NCBI RefSeq assembly: GCF_004519295.1
Contig: NZ_SOZH01000001.1
Span: 186,001 to 250,000 of the forward strand
Reading direction: 5' to 3'
DNA: 64,000 nucleotides
DNA from: Cellulosimicrobium funkei
GTDB lineage: Bacteria; Actinomycetota; Actinomycetes; Actinomycetales; Cellulomonadaceae
A program made the translations under genes and the position numbers. The notes below the pieces were generated by a model. The model was not told the DNA's origin. It saw nothing but the letters and a program-made list of their open reading frames with translations, and did no database searches. The stretch's first letter is position 1; every line of letters begins with the position of its first letter. Shown in pieces: positions 8,609 through 16,545 of the stretch.

Positions 8609-9069
8609 GACTCCTCCTCGGGGTCGTGCCGGCCGCCCGGGATGCGGCCGACCACGTGCTCGCGCAGCCAGTCCTCGGTCCAGTGCAGGTCGAGCGAGTC
8701 CGCGCGGACGGTGAGCTCGAGCGCCGTGCCCACGTGCCCGACGTCGGACCACGGCACGCGCTCCCAGCGCGACGCGGGCGGGCGGCCGCCGAGGAGGCGC
8801 GTCACGAGCACCGGCCCGGTGAGCACCGCGCCGACCTCCGCCGGCTCGCCGGGCACCGCGTCCCGCGGGCCGTCGTCCGGCGGTCGGTCGGGCGGTCGGT
8901 CGGGCGAGCCGTCGGCCGCGGCGTCGTCCGCGGCGGGGGAGGCGACGAGCTCCAGGTCGTCGACGGTGGTGACCGGCTCGCCGTCGACGTCGAGCACCTG
9001 ACGGCTCAGCAGGTGCAGGCGCGCGTCCACGACGCGCACCCCCGTCGAAGGGGTGGCGTCCCGGCTCAT
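8605..9069 (-). CDS. PRC-barrel-like protein with Pro/Asp linker
   Basis: A 154-residue protein starting with ATG at 9069. RVVDARLHLLSRQVLDVDGEPVTTVDDLEL resembles the first half of a PRC barrel (the list here gives only its motif, DVDGEPVTTVDDLEL). A DRPP-rich low-complexity linker follows at about residues 55-70, then VLTGPVLVTRLLGG, ERVPWSDVGHVG and a C-terminal helix WLREHVVGRIPG. It overlaps the transporter gene upstream (ATGA 9066-9069) and the second PRC gene downstream (GTGA), so the three are translated together. Confidence 0.7.
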   Translation of the reverse strand: MSRDATPSTGVRVVDARLHLLSRQVLDVDGEPVTTVDDLELVASPAADDAAADGSPDRPPDRPPDDGPRDAVPGEPAEVGAVLTGPVLVTRLLGGRPPASRWERVPWSDVGHVGTALELTVRADSLDLHWTEDWLREHVVGRIPGGRHDPEEES

Positions 9070-10295
9070 GACCCTGCTCCCGTCGCGATCATCAGGGGGA
9101 TCGCCGCCACCGCCGCGACGACGACGATCACCAGGTAGACCATGCCGAGCGCGTTGGTCACGCGCCCGTTGACGTGCTCGCCCATGTACTCCTGGTCGTT
9201 GGCCACGAGGAGGATCGGCACGTACGTGAGGGGCAGCGCGACCGCGGAGAACACGACGGACATCTCGGTGACCGCCACCGGGTCGACGCTCGTCATGAGG
9301 ATCGCCACCGCGAGCAGCAGCGCGACGACCATCGTCAGGTGGAAGCGCGCCGCGCGCGCCGGGCGGCGGAACTTCCCCCACGACCAGCCGAGGTACTGCG
9401 CGAGCGTGTACCCGCTCGACAGGGCCGTCTCGAGCGCGGCGCCGAACGTCGCCGCGACGATCCCCACGATCACCACGGCGAGCAGCAGCGTCCCCCCGGC
9501 CTCGGCGACGGGCAGCACGATCTGCGACAGCGACGACACCTCGATGCCCGCGGGCAGCAGCACGACGGCCGCGCACGCCGCGATCGCCACCGACAGCAGC
9601 CCGCCGAGCGGGAAGCCGACGAGCACGTTGACGCGGTTCTGCGCGAGGTCCTTCGCGGTCCAGCCCTCCTCGACGGCTCCGGAGGAGAAGAAGAACACCT
9701 CGTACGGCGTCATCGCGGCGCCGAAGAGCGCGACGGCGTAGTACCAGTAGGTCGCGACGTGCTCCGTCTCCGGGGGCGACGGCGGCACCGCCTGGCGCAG
9801 CAGCTCGCCCCAGTCCGGTCCCAGCAGGAACAGCGCGACCCCGAACCCCACGAGCAGCAGCCCGAGCAGGCCCGCGACGTTCTCCATCACCTGGAACTTC
9901 ACGCGCCACAGCACGAGCCAGACGGCGAGCGCCGCGACCGGCATCCACAGGCGCGGCTCGACGCTGCTCGCGAGGTGCAGCGCGAGCGCGATGCCGCCGA
10001 TCTCCGCGGTGAGCGTGAGGAGGTTGATCGCGAACGACGCCGCCAGGTTCGCGCCCGCCGCCCGTGGGCCGAGGCGCTCGCGGATGATCTCGAACGTCGC
10101 GCGCCCGCTCACCGCCGCGACGCGGCCCGACATCGACGCGAACAGGCAGATCCCGACGACGCCCACGACCACGACCCACACGAGCGACAGGCCGAACCGC
10201 GACCCCACGACGGCGTTCGTGACGAGGTCGCCGATGTCGACGAACCCGCCGATCGCCGTGAGGATGCCGAGCGCGACACCGAGGAGCTGCTTCAC
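9066..10295 (-). CDS. NRAMP-related divalent metal transporter
   Basis: A 409-residue, eleven-helix membrane protein of the NRAMP/SLC11 superfamily. The usual metal-site motifs are changed: helix 1 has VDIGDLVTNA where classical members have DPGN, and helix 6 has MTPYEVFFFSSG where they have an MPH motif. Such changes occur in the NRAMP-related magnesium transporters (NRMT), so Mg2+ is a better guess than Mn2+ or Fe2+, but this is inference. The start is GTG 10295 overlapping the lipoprotein stop; a longer in-frame N-terminus is Arg-rich and unlikely. It is fourth in the two-component/lipoprotein/transporter/PRC chain. Confidence 0.85.
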   Translation of the reverse strand: MKQLLGVALGILTAIGGFVDIGDLVTNAVVGSRFGLSLVWVVVVGVVGICLFASMSGRVAAVSGRATFEIIRERLGPRAAGANLAASFAINLLTLTAEIGGIALALHLASSVEPRLWMPVAALAVWLVLWRVKFQVMENVAGLLGLLLVGFGVALFLLGPDWGELLRQAVPPSPPETEHVATYWYYAVALFGAAMTPYEVFFFSSGAVEEGWTAKDLAQNRVNVLVGFPLGGLLSVAIAACAAVVLLPAGIEVSSLSQIVLPVAEAGGTLLLAVVIVGIVAATFGAALETALSSGYTLAQYLGWSWGKFRRPARAARFHLTMVVALLLAVAILMTSVDPVAVTEMSVVFSAVALPLTYVPILLVANDQEYMGEHVNGRVTNALGMVYLVIVVVAAVAAIPLMIATGAGS

Positions 10296-10873
10296 GCGCC
10301 ACCCGCCAGGGCGAGCACCGTGTCGAGGTCGTCGGCCGCGCGCGCGAGGTCGGCCTGGAGCTCGGACGCCGTGAGCGGCACCGCCCCGGCTGCCGACAGG
10401 TCGCCGCCCGCCTCCCGCGCGACCCACGCGCGCGCGGTGACGACCTCGGCCGTCGCGTCGACGACGGCCGCGAGCCCCGCGTCGCGCTGCGCGGACGAGA
10501 CGTCGTCCGGCGGTACCAGAGTGGTCAGGGCGGTCGTGGACTCCTCGAGCACCCGGACCTGGTCGAGCACCGCGGCGTCCGCGACGGGCGTCGTCACGCG
10601 GTCGGTGTCGAGCAGGCGCACGGTGAGCCGCGTCGTCTCGACCGCCGACCCGGCCTGCGCGACCGCGTCGGCGACGGCGGCGGTCGCCTGGCCCGGCTCC
10701 TGCCGGCTCGCCGTGCAGCCCGCCGTCGTGCCGAGCGCGAGCCCGAGCAGCAGCCCGAGCGCGGCCCCGGACCGGGTGATGCGCGCACGACGTCCCACGT
10801 CAGCGATGGTGCCGCTGCTCGCGGAGGCCCGCACCCCGGCGGCCTCGGGTGTGACCGCAGCCCCGGACGTCAC
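10292..10873 (-). CDS. Putative lipoprotein in metal-transport chain
   Basis: A secreted, Ala-rich helical protein. A hydrophobic stretch ALGLLLGLALG leads into TTAGC, a lipobox-like site for lipid attachment, followed by alpha-helical segments (VADAVAQAGSAVETTRL, LDQVRVLEESTTALTTL). No recognised family. The start is uncertain: GTG at 10873 overlaps the response-regulator stop as GTGA, matching every other junction in this chain, and gives 193 residues; GTG at 10798 gives 168 residues and a normal-length signal peptide. I chose the overlapping start. Confidence 0.65.
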   Translation of the reverse strand: MTSGAAVTPEAAGVRASASSGTIADVGRRARITRSGAALGLLLGLALGTTAGCTASRQEPGQATAAVADAVAQAGSAVETTRLTVRLLDTDRVTTPVADAAVLDQVRVLEESTTALTTLVPPDDVSSAQRDAGLAAVVDATAEVVTARAWVAREAGGDLSAAGAVPLTASELQADLARAADDLDTVLALAGGA

Positions 10874-11523
10874 TCCGCGGCGAGGCCTGCCTCGTGGGCG
10901 AGGATCGCGGTCTGGGTGCGGTTCGTCGTGCCGAGCTTGGTCATCGCGTGCGCGAGGTACGCCTTGACCGTCGACTCCGCGAGGAACAGGCGGCGCCCGA
11001 TCTCGGCGTTGGACAGCCCGCCCGCGAGCGCGGCGACGACCTCCTGCTCCTGCGGCGCCAGGCGCGCGAGACGGCGTCGCGCGTCGGCGCGGCGCGCGGT
11101 CCCGTCGCCTCCTGCGGCCGCGAGCAGGTGCCGGGCGACCGCGGGGGACAGGATCGAGTCGCCGGCGACCGCGGCGCGGATGCCGTGGTGGAGCTCCTCC
11201 GGCGTCGAGTCCTTGAGCAGGTAGCCCGCGGCACCGGCTCGCAGCGCGGGGAGGACGTACTCGTCCGCGAGGAAGCTCGTCAGGACCACGACCGCGGTGC
11301 GTGGCCGCTCCCGGTGGATCGCGACGAGCGCGTCGAGCCCGTCCATGACGGGCATCTGCATGTCGAGGAGCAGGGCGTCCGGGTCGAGCTCGCGGGCGAG
11401 CTCGACGGCGCGGGCGCCGTCGGCCCCCTCGCCGACCACCTCGAGGTCCGGCGCGGTCTCCACGAGCCGCACGATCCCGGTGCGCAGGAGCGCCTCGTCG
11501 TCGACGACGACCACGCGGATCAT
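10870..11523 (-). CDS. LuxR/NarL-type response regulator
   Basis: A 217-residue regulator. The receiver domain (1-120) has the acidic pocket VVVVDDE, phospho-acceptor Asp54 in LLLDMQMPVMDG, Thr in VVVLTSF and Lys in LLKDS. The C-terminal LuxR helix-turn-helix (about 150-210) carries VVAALAGGLSNAEIGRRLF and VKAYLAHAMTKLGTTNRTQ. ATG 11523 overlaps the kinase stop as ATGA, so it is the kinase's partner. Downstream genes in the same chain (lipoprotein, transporter, PRC proteins) are likely both its co-transcribed neighbours and its targets. Confidence 0.93.
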   Translation of the reverse strand: MIRVVVVDDEALLRTGIVRLVETAPDLEVVGEGADGARAVELARELDPDALLLDMQMPVMDGLDALVAIHRERPRTAVVVLTSFLADEYVLPALRAGAAGYLLKDSTPEELHHGIRAAVAGDSILSPAVARHLLAAAGGDGTARRADARRRLARLAPQEQEVVAALAGGLSNAEIGRRLFLAESTVKAYLAHAMTKLGTTNRTQTAILAHEAGLAAE

Positions 11524-12605
11524 GCTGTCCTCCTGGGGAGCGTGGCGCGGAGACGATAGCCGCCCGCGGGGGTGGGACCGGCCTCCAGCGTGCCGCCCAG
11601 GAGGTCGACGCGCTCGCGCAGGCCCGCGAGCCCGTAGCCACCGGTCGTCAGCCCGGTCGGGGGACGGTCCGGAGGGTCGTTGTCCACGGCGACCGCGACG
11701 CCGTCGGGCACGGGGGTCACCGACACGACCGTGCGCGCGCCCGGCGCGTGCCGGACGGCGTTCGTCAGCCCTTCGCCGACGACGCGCACGACGGTCCGGT
11801 CGACGAGGTCGGGCGGCGACGACGGCCGCACCGCGACGTGCGCCTCGACGGGTTGGCCCGCCGAGCGGGCCTCGGCGACGAGGGTCTCGACCTCGTCGCC
11901 GTCCGGCGCCCGGGATGGGGCGATGGTGGCAGGACCGGCCGCGGTGAGCGCGCCGAGCACCTGCCGCATCTCCGCCAGGGCGGCGCGGCCGCTCGCCCCG
12001 ATCTCGTCCGCGACCCGGCGGACCTCGTCGTCGTGCGTGGTGGTCGCGAGCACCTCGGCCTCGACGACGGCGTAGCTCACGCGGTGCGAGACGACGTCGT
12101 GCAGCTCGCGCGCGAGCCGGGCCCGCTCGGCGGTCCGGGCGGCCTCCTCGGAGGCTGTCGCCGCCCGACGGTCGGCCTCGGCGCGCGCGCGCTCCGCACG
12201 CCCGGCGAGGTAAGCGAAGAGGGCCATGACCGTCGCGACCCAGAGCGTCGTCGGCCCCGAGCCCTCCGCCGTCGTGCGCCAGACCGGCCAGGTCGCGACG
12301 ACGACGCCGAGCACCGCGGCCCCGCTGGTGCGCGCGGAGCGGACCTCGGTCCCCACGGCGTAGAGAGCGGCGAGCGTCGCGACGGCGGGGGAGACGAAGG
12401 ACAGCGCGACGCACGCGCCCAGGACGGCGATCGGGTGCCGCCGCCGGGCCAGGAGCACGCCGGACGCCACCAGCTGGGCGGCGGTCTCCGCCCCCCACGT
12501 CGCCCAGCCCAGGCCGGACGACGCCCGCAGCACGACGAGGAGCGCCCCGGCGGCCGCGCTCGAGACCGCGACGAGGACGTCGGCCCACGTGACCTGGACC
12601 CCCAC
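11520..12605 (-). CDS. DesK/NarX-type sensor histidine kinase
   Basis: A 361-residue HisKA_3-family kinase. Four or five membrane helices fill residues 5-135, followed by a short coiled coil (AERARAEADRRAATA) and the phospho-acceptor motif ARELHDVVSHRVSYAVV with His169. The ATPase part contains VVGEGLTNAVRHAPG (N box), VDNDPPD and GGYGLAGLRERVDLLGG (G boxes). The compact membrane domain without a large sensor loop suggests sensing within or at the membrane. The start GTG 12605 is the first gene of a six-gene chain; the chain's promoter must lie in 12606-12774, shared divergently with the adhesin gene. Confidence 0.92.
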   Translation of the reverse strand: MGVQVTWADVLVAVSSAAAGALLVVLRASSGLGWATWGAETAAQLVASGVLLARRRHPIAVLGACVALSFVSPAVATLAALYAVGTEVRSARTSGAAVLGVVVATWPVWRTTAEGSGPTTLWVATVMALFAYLAGRAERARAEADRRAATASEEAARTAERARLARELHDVVSHRVSYAVVEAEVLATTTHDDEVRRVADEIGASGRAALAEMRQVLGALTAAGPATIAPSRAPDGDEVETLVAEARSAGQPVEAHVAVRPSSPPDLVDRTVVRVVGEGLTNAVRHAPGARTVVSVTPVPDGVAVAVDNDPPDRPPTGLTTGGYGLAGLRERVDLLGGTLEAGPTPAGGYRLRATLPRRTA

Positions 12606-12774
12606 GCCGCTCAGGCTAGCCACCGGCCGCCGTCCCGGCCCGGCGGCGCGAGCGCGAGGAGTCGACTTTCGGCGGTAGCGGTCGCCTCCGTTCGGGCGTG
12701 CCGGAGGACCCCTCCCGGGGCGGAGCGTGGAGTCATCGGGAAACACCCGCCACGAGGACAAGAGGAGCTCCACC

Positions 12775-14844
12775 ATGAAGGTTCTTCGCACCGCCACCAC
12801 GACCGCCGTCTCCGCCGCGCTCCTGCTGGGCGCCCCGCTCGCCGCGTTCGCGGACGACGGCGAGGCGTCCGCGCCCGAGGCGACGGCTCCCGAGGCCCCC
12901 GAGACGGCCCAGGCGACGGTTCCCGCCGCGAGCGAGGCGTCGGCACCCGCCGAGGCTCCCGCCGGCCAGGCGCCCGCACCGACCGACCCGGTCGTCGCCC
13001 CGGCGCCCGAGGCGTCCGCACCCGAGGCGCCCGCGACCGCGGCACCCGCGCCGGAGGAGCCCGCCGTCGAGGCCTCTTCGGAGGGTGCCGAGCCCGCCAC
13101 GGAGGCTGCGCCCTCGCAGGCCCCCGCGACGGACGACGCCGTGTCGCCCGCGCCCGCCGTCGAGGACGGCGCCGCGGAGGCATCGGAGGACGCCGTGTCG
13201 CTGGACGAGGCGGTTCCTGCCGAGGAGCTCGCGACGTCCGACCTGACGGCGACGTTCCAGGCAGCGCTGGGCGTCGGCCTGCTCGGCGCGACGCAGGCCG
13301 CGTACCCCGACGCGGAGTACCAGCCGCACTGGCACGACGGGTACTACCACGGCTACCCCTGCGACTACTGGTACTTCACCGAGCCGGCCGAGGGCGGCTC
13401 GGGCAAGGACTGGTCGGGCTGGAACGGCCAGCCGCAGCTCCACATCCTCCACCACACGCTCGTGGACGACGACGGCGCGCTGCACATGGTCTACGACCGC
13501 GACATCGCCGGGTACTGGTACCACGCGTGGTCCGGCGACGAGTCGGTCGCCCCGGACCCGGACGGCATCCACTGGCAGAACACGTCGGCCCAGCAGACGA
13601 TCCTCGTCAACGGCTACAAGGGCGGCAACGACGCGGCCGCCCGGGCCGCGGACGCGCAGGCGCTGCTCGACAGCGCGGGCGTGACGGCCGTCGGCACCCC
13701 CTGGGAGGAGTACCTGGGCTGGTACCAGCCGTCCATCGACCAGGGCTGGTACACGGTCGACGACGTGCGCGGGTGGTACGACGAGCAGCAGCAGCGGAGC
13801 CTCGACTACACCGCGTACGAGGCGACGCAGTTCGCCGTCTGGTACTTCTCGACCGGGCACGACGTCATGGGCCTGTTCTTCGACGTCGACGCGTCGAACC
13901 ACGTGACGGTGAGCGACTTCGCGCAGCAGCAGTTCGCCTCCTCGGGCAACGGCTACTCCAGCGACCGCGGTGCGACCCTGCAGACGGCCGCGTGGCTCAT
14001 CGAGAAGGCGCTCACGACCAACGTCGTCATGCCGCAGCCCGGCTTCGTCTCGAACGGGTTCGTGCGCAACACCGACGGGTCGACCGACTACGGGTTCACG
14101 GCCTCGCTGGCCGGGGGCTCCGGGAACGTGCACGTCGAGCTCCGCACGGCGGACGGCTCGGCGATGCCGGCCGGGGTCGTGCTCGTGGACGCGCAGGGTC
14201 GGGTCGTCGACAGCGTGACGCCGGGCCAGAAGGTGTTCGTCCGCGTCCCGGCCGGGACGAACGTCGCCGACCTGCCGCAGTTCCAGCTGTGGGGCTCGGC
14301 CCAGGGCACGCAGCAGGGCAGCCCGCACTTCTACACAGGCTGGGACCACAACAACCACGGCGAGGGCTCCGTCGACCCGGAGACCGGGCTCTGGACGCCG
14401 TCGACGTTCCAGCACTGGTTCATCGGGCTCGGTGAGCTCGACCGCCCGTCGACCGCGTGGGACTGGATCGGCGTGACGCTGGCCGACGAGCCGGAGGCAC
14501 CGGTCGACCCCACCGACCCGGTGGACCCGACCGACCCGACGGACCCGACGGACCCGGTGCAGCCGGTCGACCCGACCGACCCGGTCCAGCCGGCCGATCC
14601 GACCGACGGTGTCTACGCGGGCTCGACGGGGACGGTCGTCGAGGTGGCCGACACGACCGACCCGACGAACCTCGGGCTGACGGGCACGCAGCCGGTCGCG
14701 GACGTCGAGCAGGCCGCCCAGCGGGACGCCCTCGCGACGACGGGGACGGACGGGAGCGTCCTCGCCGCCGGTGCGTTCATCGTCCTGGCGGGCACCGGCC
14801 TGGTCCTGGCCTCCCGCCGCCGCCGGTCGCCCGACGCCCGCTGA
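12775..14844 (+). CDS. Wall-anchored thioester-domain (TQxA) adhesin
   Basis: A 689-residue secreted protein. Signal peptide at 1-29 (ending PLAAFADDG), an Ala/Pro/Glu-rich stalk at about 30-155, then a thioester domain at about 185-430 with Cys196 (YPCDYWYF) and Gln352 (EATQFAVWYFS). In this family Cys and Gln form an internal thioester that can bind host or surface amines covalently. A beta-sandwich region follows, then a PTDP repeat spacer (about 578-612). The end is a sortase signal LATTG (653-657), a membrane helix and RRRR. The LAxTG form suits the class E sortases of high-GC Gram-positives. AGAGGAG precedes the ATG. Confidence 0.88.
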   Translation: MKVLRTATTTAVSAALLLGAPLAAFADDGEASAPEATAPEAPETAQATVPAASEASAPAEAPAGQAPAPTDPVVAPAPEASAPEAPATAAPAPEEPAVEASSEGAEPATEAAPSQAPATDDAVSPAPAVEDGAAEASEDAVSLDEAVPAEELATSDLTATFQAALGVGLLGATQAAYPDAEYQPHWHDGYYHGYPCDYWYFTEPAEGGSGKDWSGWNGQPQLHILHHTLVDDDGALHMVYDRDIAGYWYHAWSGDESVAPDPDGIHWQNTSAQQTILVNGYKGGNDAAARAADAQALLDSAGVTAVGTPWEEYLGWYQPSIDQGWYTVDDVRGWYDEQQQRSLDYTAYEATQFAVWYFSTGHDVMGLFFDVDASNHVTVSDFAQQQFASSGNGYSSDRGATLQTAAWLIEKALTTNVVMPQPGFVSNGFVRNTDGSTDYGFTASLAGGSGNVHVELRTADGSAMPAGVVLVDAQGRVVDSVTPGQKVFVRVPAGTNVADLPQFQLWGSAQGTQQGSPHFYTGWDHNNHGEGSVDPETGLWTPSTFQHWFIGLGELDRPSTAWDWIGVTLADEPEAPVDPTDPVDPTDPTDPTDPVQPVDPTDPVQPADPTDGVYAGSTGTVVEVADTTDPTNLGLTGTQPVADVEQAAQRDALATTGTDGSVLAAGAFIVLAGTGLVLASRRRRSPDAR

Positions 14845-14883
14845 GCCCGGCGACGACCCCGGTCGACCGGTCCTCGACAGGAA

Positions 14884-14920
14884 GCCCCGGCCCCGCACCG
14901 ACACGGTGCGGGGCCGGGGC
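14884..14920. terminator. Strong hairpin between convergent genes
   Basis: A perfect 16-base-pair stem (arms GCCCCGGCCCCGCACC and its complement, 5-base loop) between the adhesin gene and the minus-strand ANTAR gene. There is no U-run, but its position after two converging genes fits a bidirectional terminator. Confidence 0.7.
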
Positions 14921-14942
14921 GTCGTCGTGCCCGGGCGTCGCC

Positions 14943-15596
14943 TCAGGCGGCCTGGACGCCCGCGAGAACGCGGTCGAGCGCCGGTCGCGGGTCGACCCCG
15001 GCCGGCAGGTCCTGCGCGACGGCGACGATCGACTCGGCGATGTCGCGCACCTTGACGTTGGCGAGGCTCGACGAGCGGCGGAGCGACGCGAACGCGGCGT
15101 CGGGGGTGACGCGGTAGGCGAGCGCGATGATGCCCTTGGCCTGCTCGATCGCGGCGCGGGACTGTGCCCACAGGCCGATCTGCTCGTTCGCCTGGGCCCG
15201 TGCGCCGACGCCGACGACGCTCGTCACGTCGAGCACGACGCCCCGGGCGACGGGTACGCCGGTCGGGTCGGTCCAGGCGACGTCGACGAGCACGATGACC
15301 GCGCACTCCCGGCCCCTCGCGTCCCGCATGACCTGCACCTGCACCGGCGCCTCGCCGGACACGGCGCGCGCGATGGCGGTGAGCGTCTGCGCACGGTCCT
15401 TGCCCGTGGCCCGGTGGTGCCACAGGAGCAGCTCCGTCGTGGGGACGACCTCACCGGGGGAGTAGCCGAAGAGCTCGAGGAGCGGGTCCGACCACCACCA
15501 CCGGTCCTCCTCCGGGTAGTACCGAAACTCCCCGGCGGCGACGGCGCCGGGAGAGGGCACCCACGTCGAGAGGGCGGCGTCGGCCGAACCGTTCAC
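14943..15596 (-). CDS. PAS-ANTAR RNA-binding regulator
   Basis: A 217-residue protein with a PAS-like N-terminal domain (FRYYPEEDRWWWSDPLLELFGYSPGEVVPTT region, residues about 24-115) and a C-terminal ANTAR domain (about 140-200: QSRAAIEQAKGIIALAYRVTPDAAFASLRR). ANTAR domains bind paired hairpins in mRNA leaders and act as antiterminators; the PAS part would supply the signal. GTG start at 15596 with AAGGAG upstream. It is a paralogue of the gene at 19599-20228, sharing the PGEVVPTT turn. Single gene, tail-to-tail with the adhesin. Confidence 0.9.
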   Translation of the reverse strand: MNGSADAALSTWVPSPGAVAAGEFRYYPEEDRWWWSDPLLELFGYSPGEVVPTTELLLWHHRATGKDRAQTLTAIARAVSGEAPVQVQVMRDARGRECAVIVLVDVAWTDPTGVPVARGVVLDVTSVVGVGARAQANEQIGLWAQSRAAIEQAKGIIALAYRVTPDAAFASLRRSSSLANVKVRDIAESIVAVAQDLPAGVDPRPALDRVLAGVQAA

Positions 15597-15732
15597 TTCT
15601 GCTCCTTGCGGCCTCGAGGGCGGCGTCCGGGCCGCTGCATGACCCCGTCGCCCCGGCGCACATGCTCCCGCACCGCGCCGCCGAGCGACGAATCCCGTGC
15701 TCAGGGGCGCGGCGGAGCGGTTCGACGCCGCG

Positions 15733-16146
15733 CTACGGGCGGTCCGGGGCCGTTCCCGCGGGCGCCCGCGCGGAGTCGGCCGACGCGTCGGCCTCCGGGC
15801 CGGAAGCCCTCTCGGCCGCCCGCCCCGGGCGCGACGGCACGAGCTTGAGGCCCACCACCGCCGCGATGATCCCGGCGATGAAGACCACCTTGCCCACGCT
15901 CACGGACTCGTCGCCCGTGAGGATGGCGTAGGTGACGGTGAGCGCCGCGCCGACCCCGACCCACACCGCGTACGCGGTGCCGATCGGGATGTGCTTGGTC
16001 GCCCAGCCGAGGCCGAGCATGCTCAGCGCGAGCGCGACGAAGAAGACGACGGACGGCCCGAGGACGGACAGCCCGTCGGACTTGCCGAGCGCCGTCGCCC
16101 AGACGGCCTCGAAGACGGCGCTGACGAGCAGGACGATCCACGGCAC
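15733..16146 (-). CDS. SMR-family exporter, probable guanidinium exporter subunit
   Basis: A 137-residue four-helix small multidrug resistance protein. It shows WIVLLVSAVFEAVWATALGKSDG with the essential membrane Glu, and IPIGTAYAVWVGVGAALTV, the signature of the SugE/Gdx branch. A 30-residue Ala/Pro-rich tail (about 108-137) is unusual, since most SMR proteins are 104-110 residues. GTG start lies two bases after the stop of the other SMR gene. Tandem SMR genes generally form heterodimers of opposite topology. The guanidine-III riboswitch ahead of the pair points to guanidinium export. Confidence 0.88.
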   Translation of the reverse strand: MPWIVLLVSAVFEAVWATALGKSDGLSVLGPSVVFFVALALSMLGLGWATKHIPIGTAYAVWVGVGAALTVTYAILTGDESVSVGKVVFIAGIIAAVVGLKLVPSRPGRAAERASGPEADASADSARAPAGTAPDRP

Positions 16147-16148
16147 GG

Positions 16149-16463
16149 TCAGCTCACCGCCTTGAGCCCGATGACGGAGCCGACGAGCAGCACGAGCAGG
16201 CCGACGCGCGCCACGGTGGCACGCTCCTTGCCCGTGACGAAGCCCCAGACGACGGTCAGCGTCGCGCCGATCCCGACCCACACCGCGTACGCGGTCCCGG
16301 TGGGGAGCGCGGTCATCGCCCAGGCGAGACCGACCATGCTCAGCGACATGGCGACGAAGAAGACGACGGTCGGGCGCCAGCGGCGGAAGTTCTCCGACGC
16401 TCCGAGCGCGGTGGCCCACACCGCCTCGAGCAGGCCCGAGAGGACCAGGACGAGCCAAGCCAT
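16149..16463 (-). CDS. SMR-family guanidinium exporter (Gdx/SugE type)
   Basis: A 104-residue SMR protein, exactly the usual length. MAWLVLVLSGLLEAVWATALGAS carries the essential Glu in helix 1, and LPTGTAYAVWVGIGATLTVVWG fits the SugE/Gdx pattern rather than EmrE. It exports guanidinium by proton antiport. The start ATG 16463 follows AGAGGGG at nine bases; a TTG three codons earlier is less likely. It is the first gene after the guanidine-III riboswitch and its ribosome site directly follows the riboswitch's second stem, which suggests translational control. Confidence 0.92.
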   Translation of the reverse strand: MAWLVLVLSGLLEAVWATALGASENFRRWRPTVVFFVAMSLSMVGLAWAMTALPTGTAYAVWVGIGATLTVVWGFVTGKERATVARVGLLVLLVGSVIGLKAVS

Positions 16464-16479
16464 GACAAGCAACCCCTCT

Positions 16480-16519
16480 GAGTCAGTCTTGTCCGTGCGG
16501 GTACTGCTCCCTCGTCCGC
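16480..16519 (-). promoter_or_regulatory. Guanidine-III riboswitch
   Basis: Read on the minus strand, this 40-base element has the conserved blocks GCGGACGAGG, GTACCCGC and GGACAAGAC in order. GCGG pairs with CCGC (stem 1), and GAGCAGT pairs with ACTG-A-CTC around one bulged A (stem 2), giving the compact class III pseudoknot. Sequence differs from the textbook version inside the stems but pairing is kept. The AGAGGGG ribosome site of the first SMR gene starts right after it. Confidence 0.85.
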
Positions 16520-16545
16520 AGAGCTACCTCGACGCAACTCTGGTA

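Noticed and set aside
10296-10427. Longer start of the NRAMP-like gene
   Set aside because: Added residues are Arg/Gly-rich and overlap the lipoprotein; GTG 10295 matches the overlap pattern.
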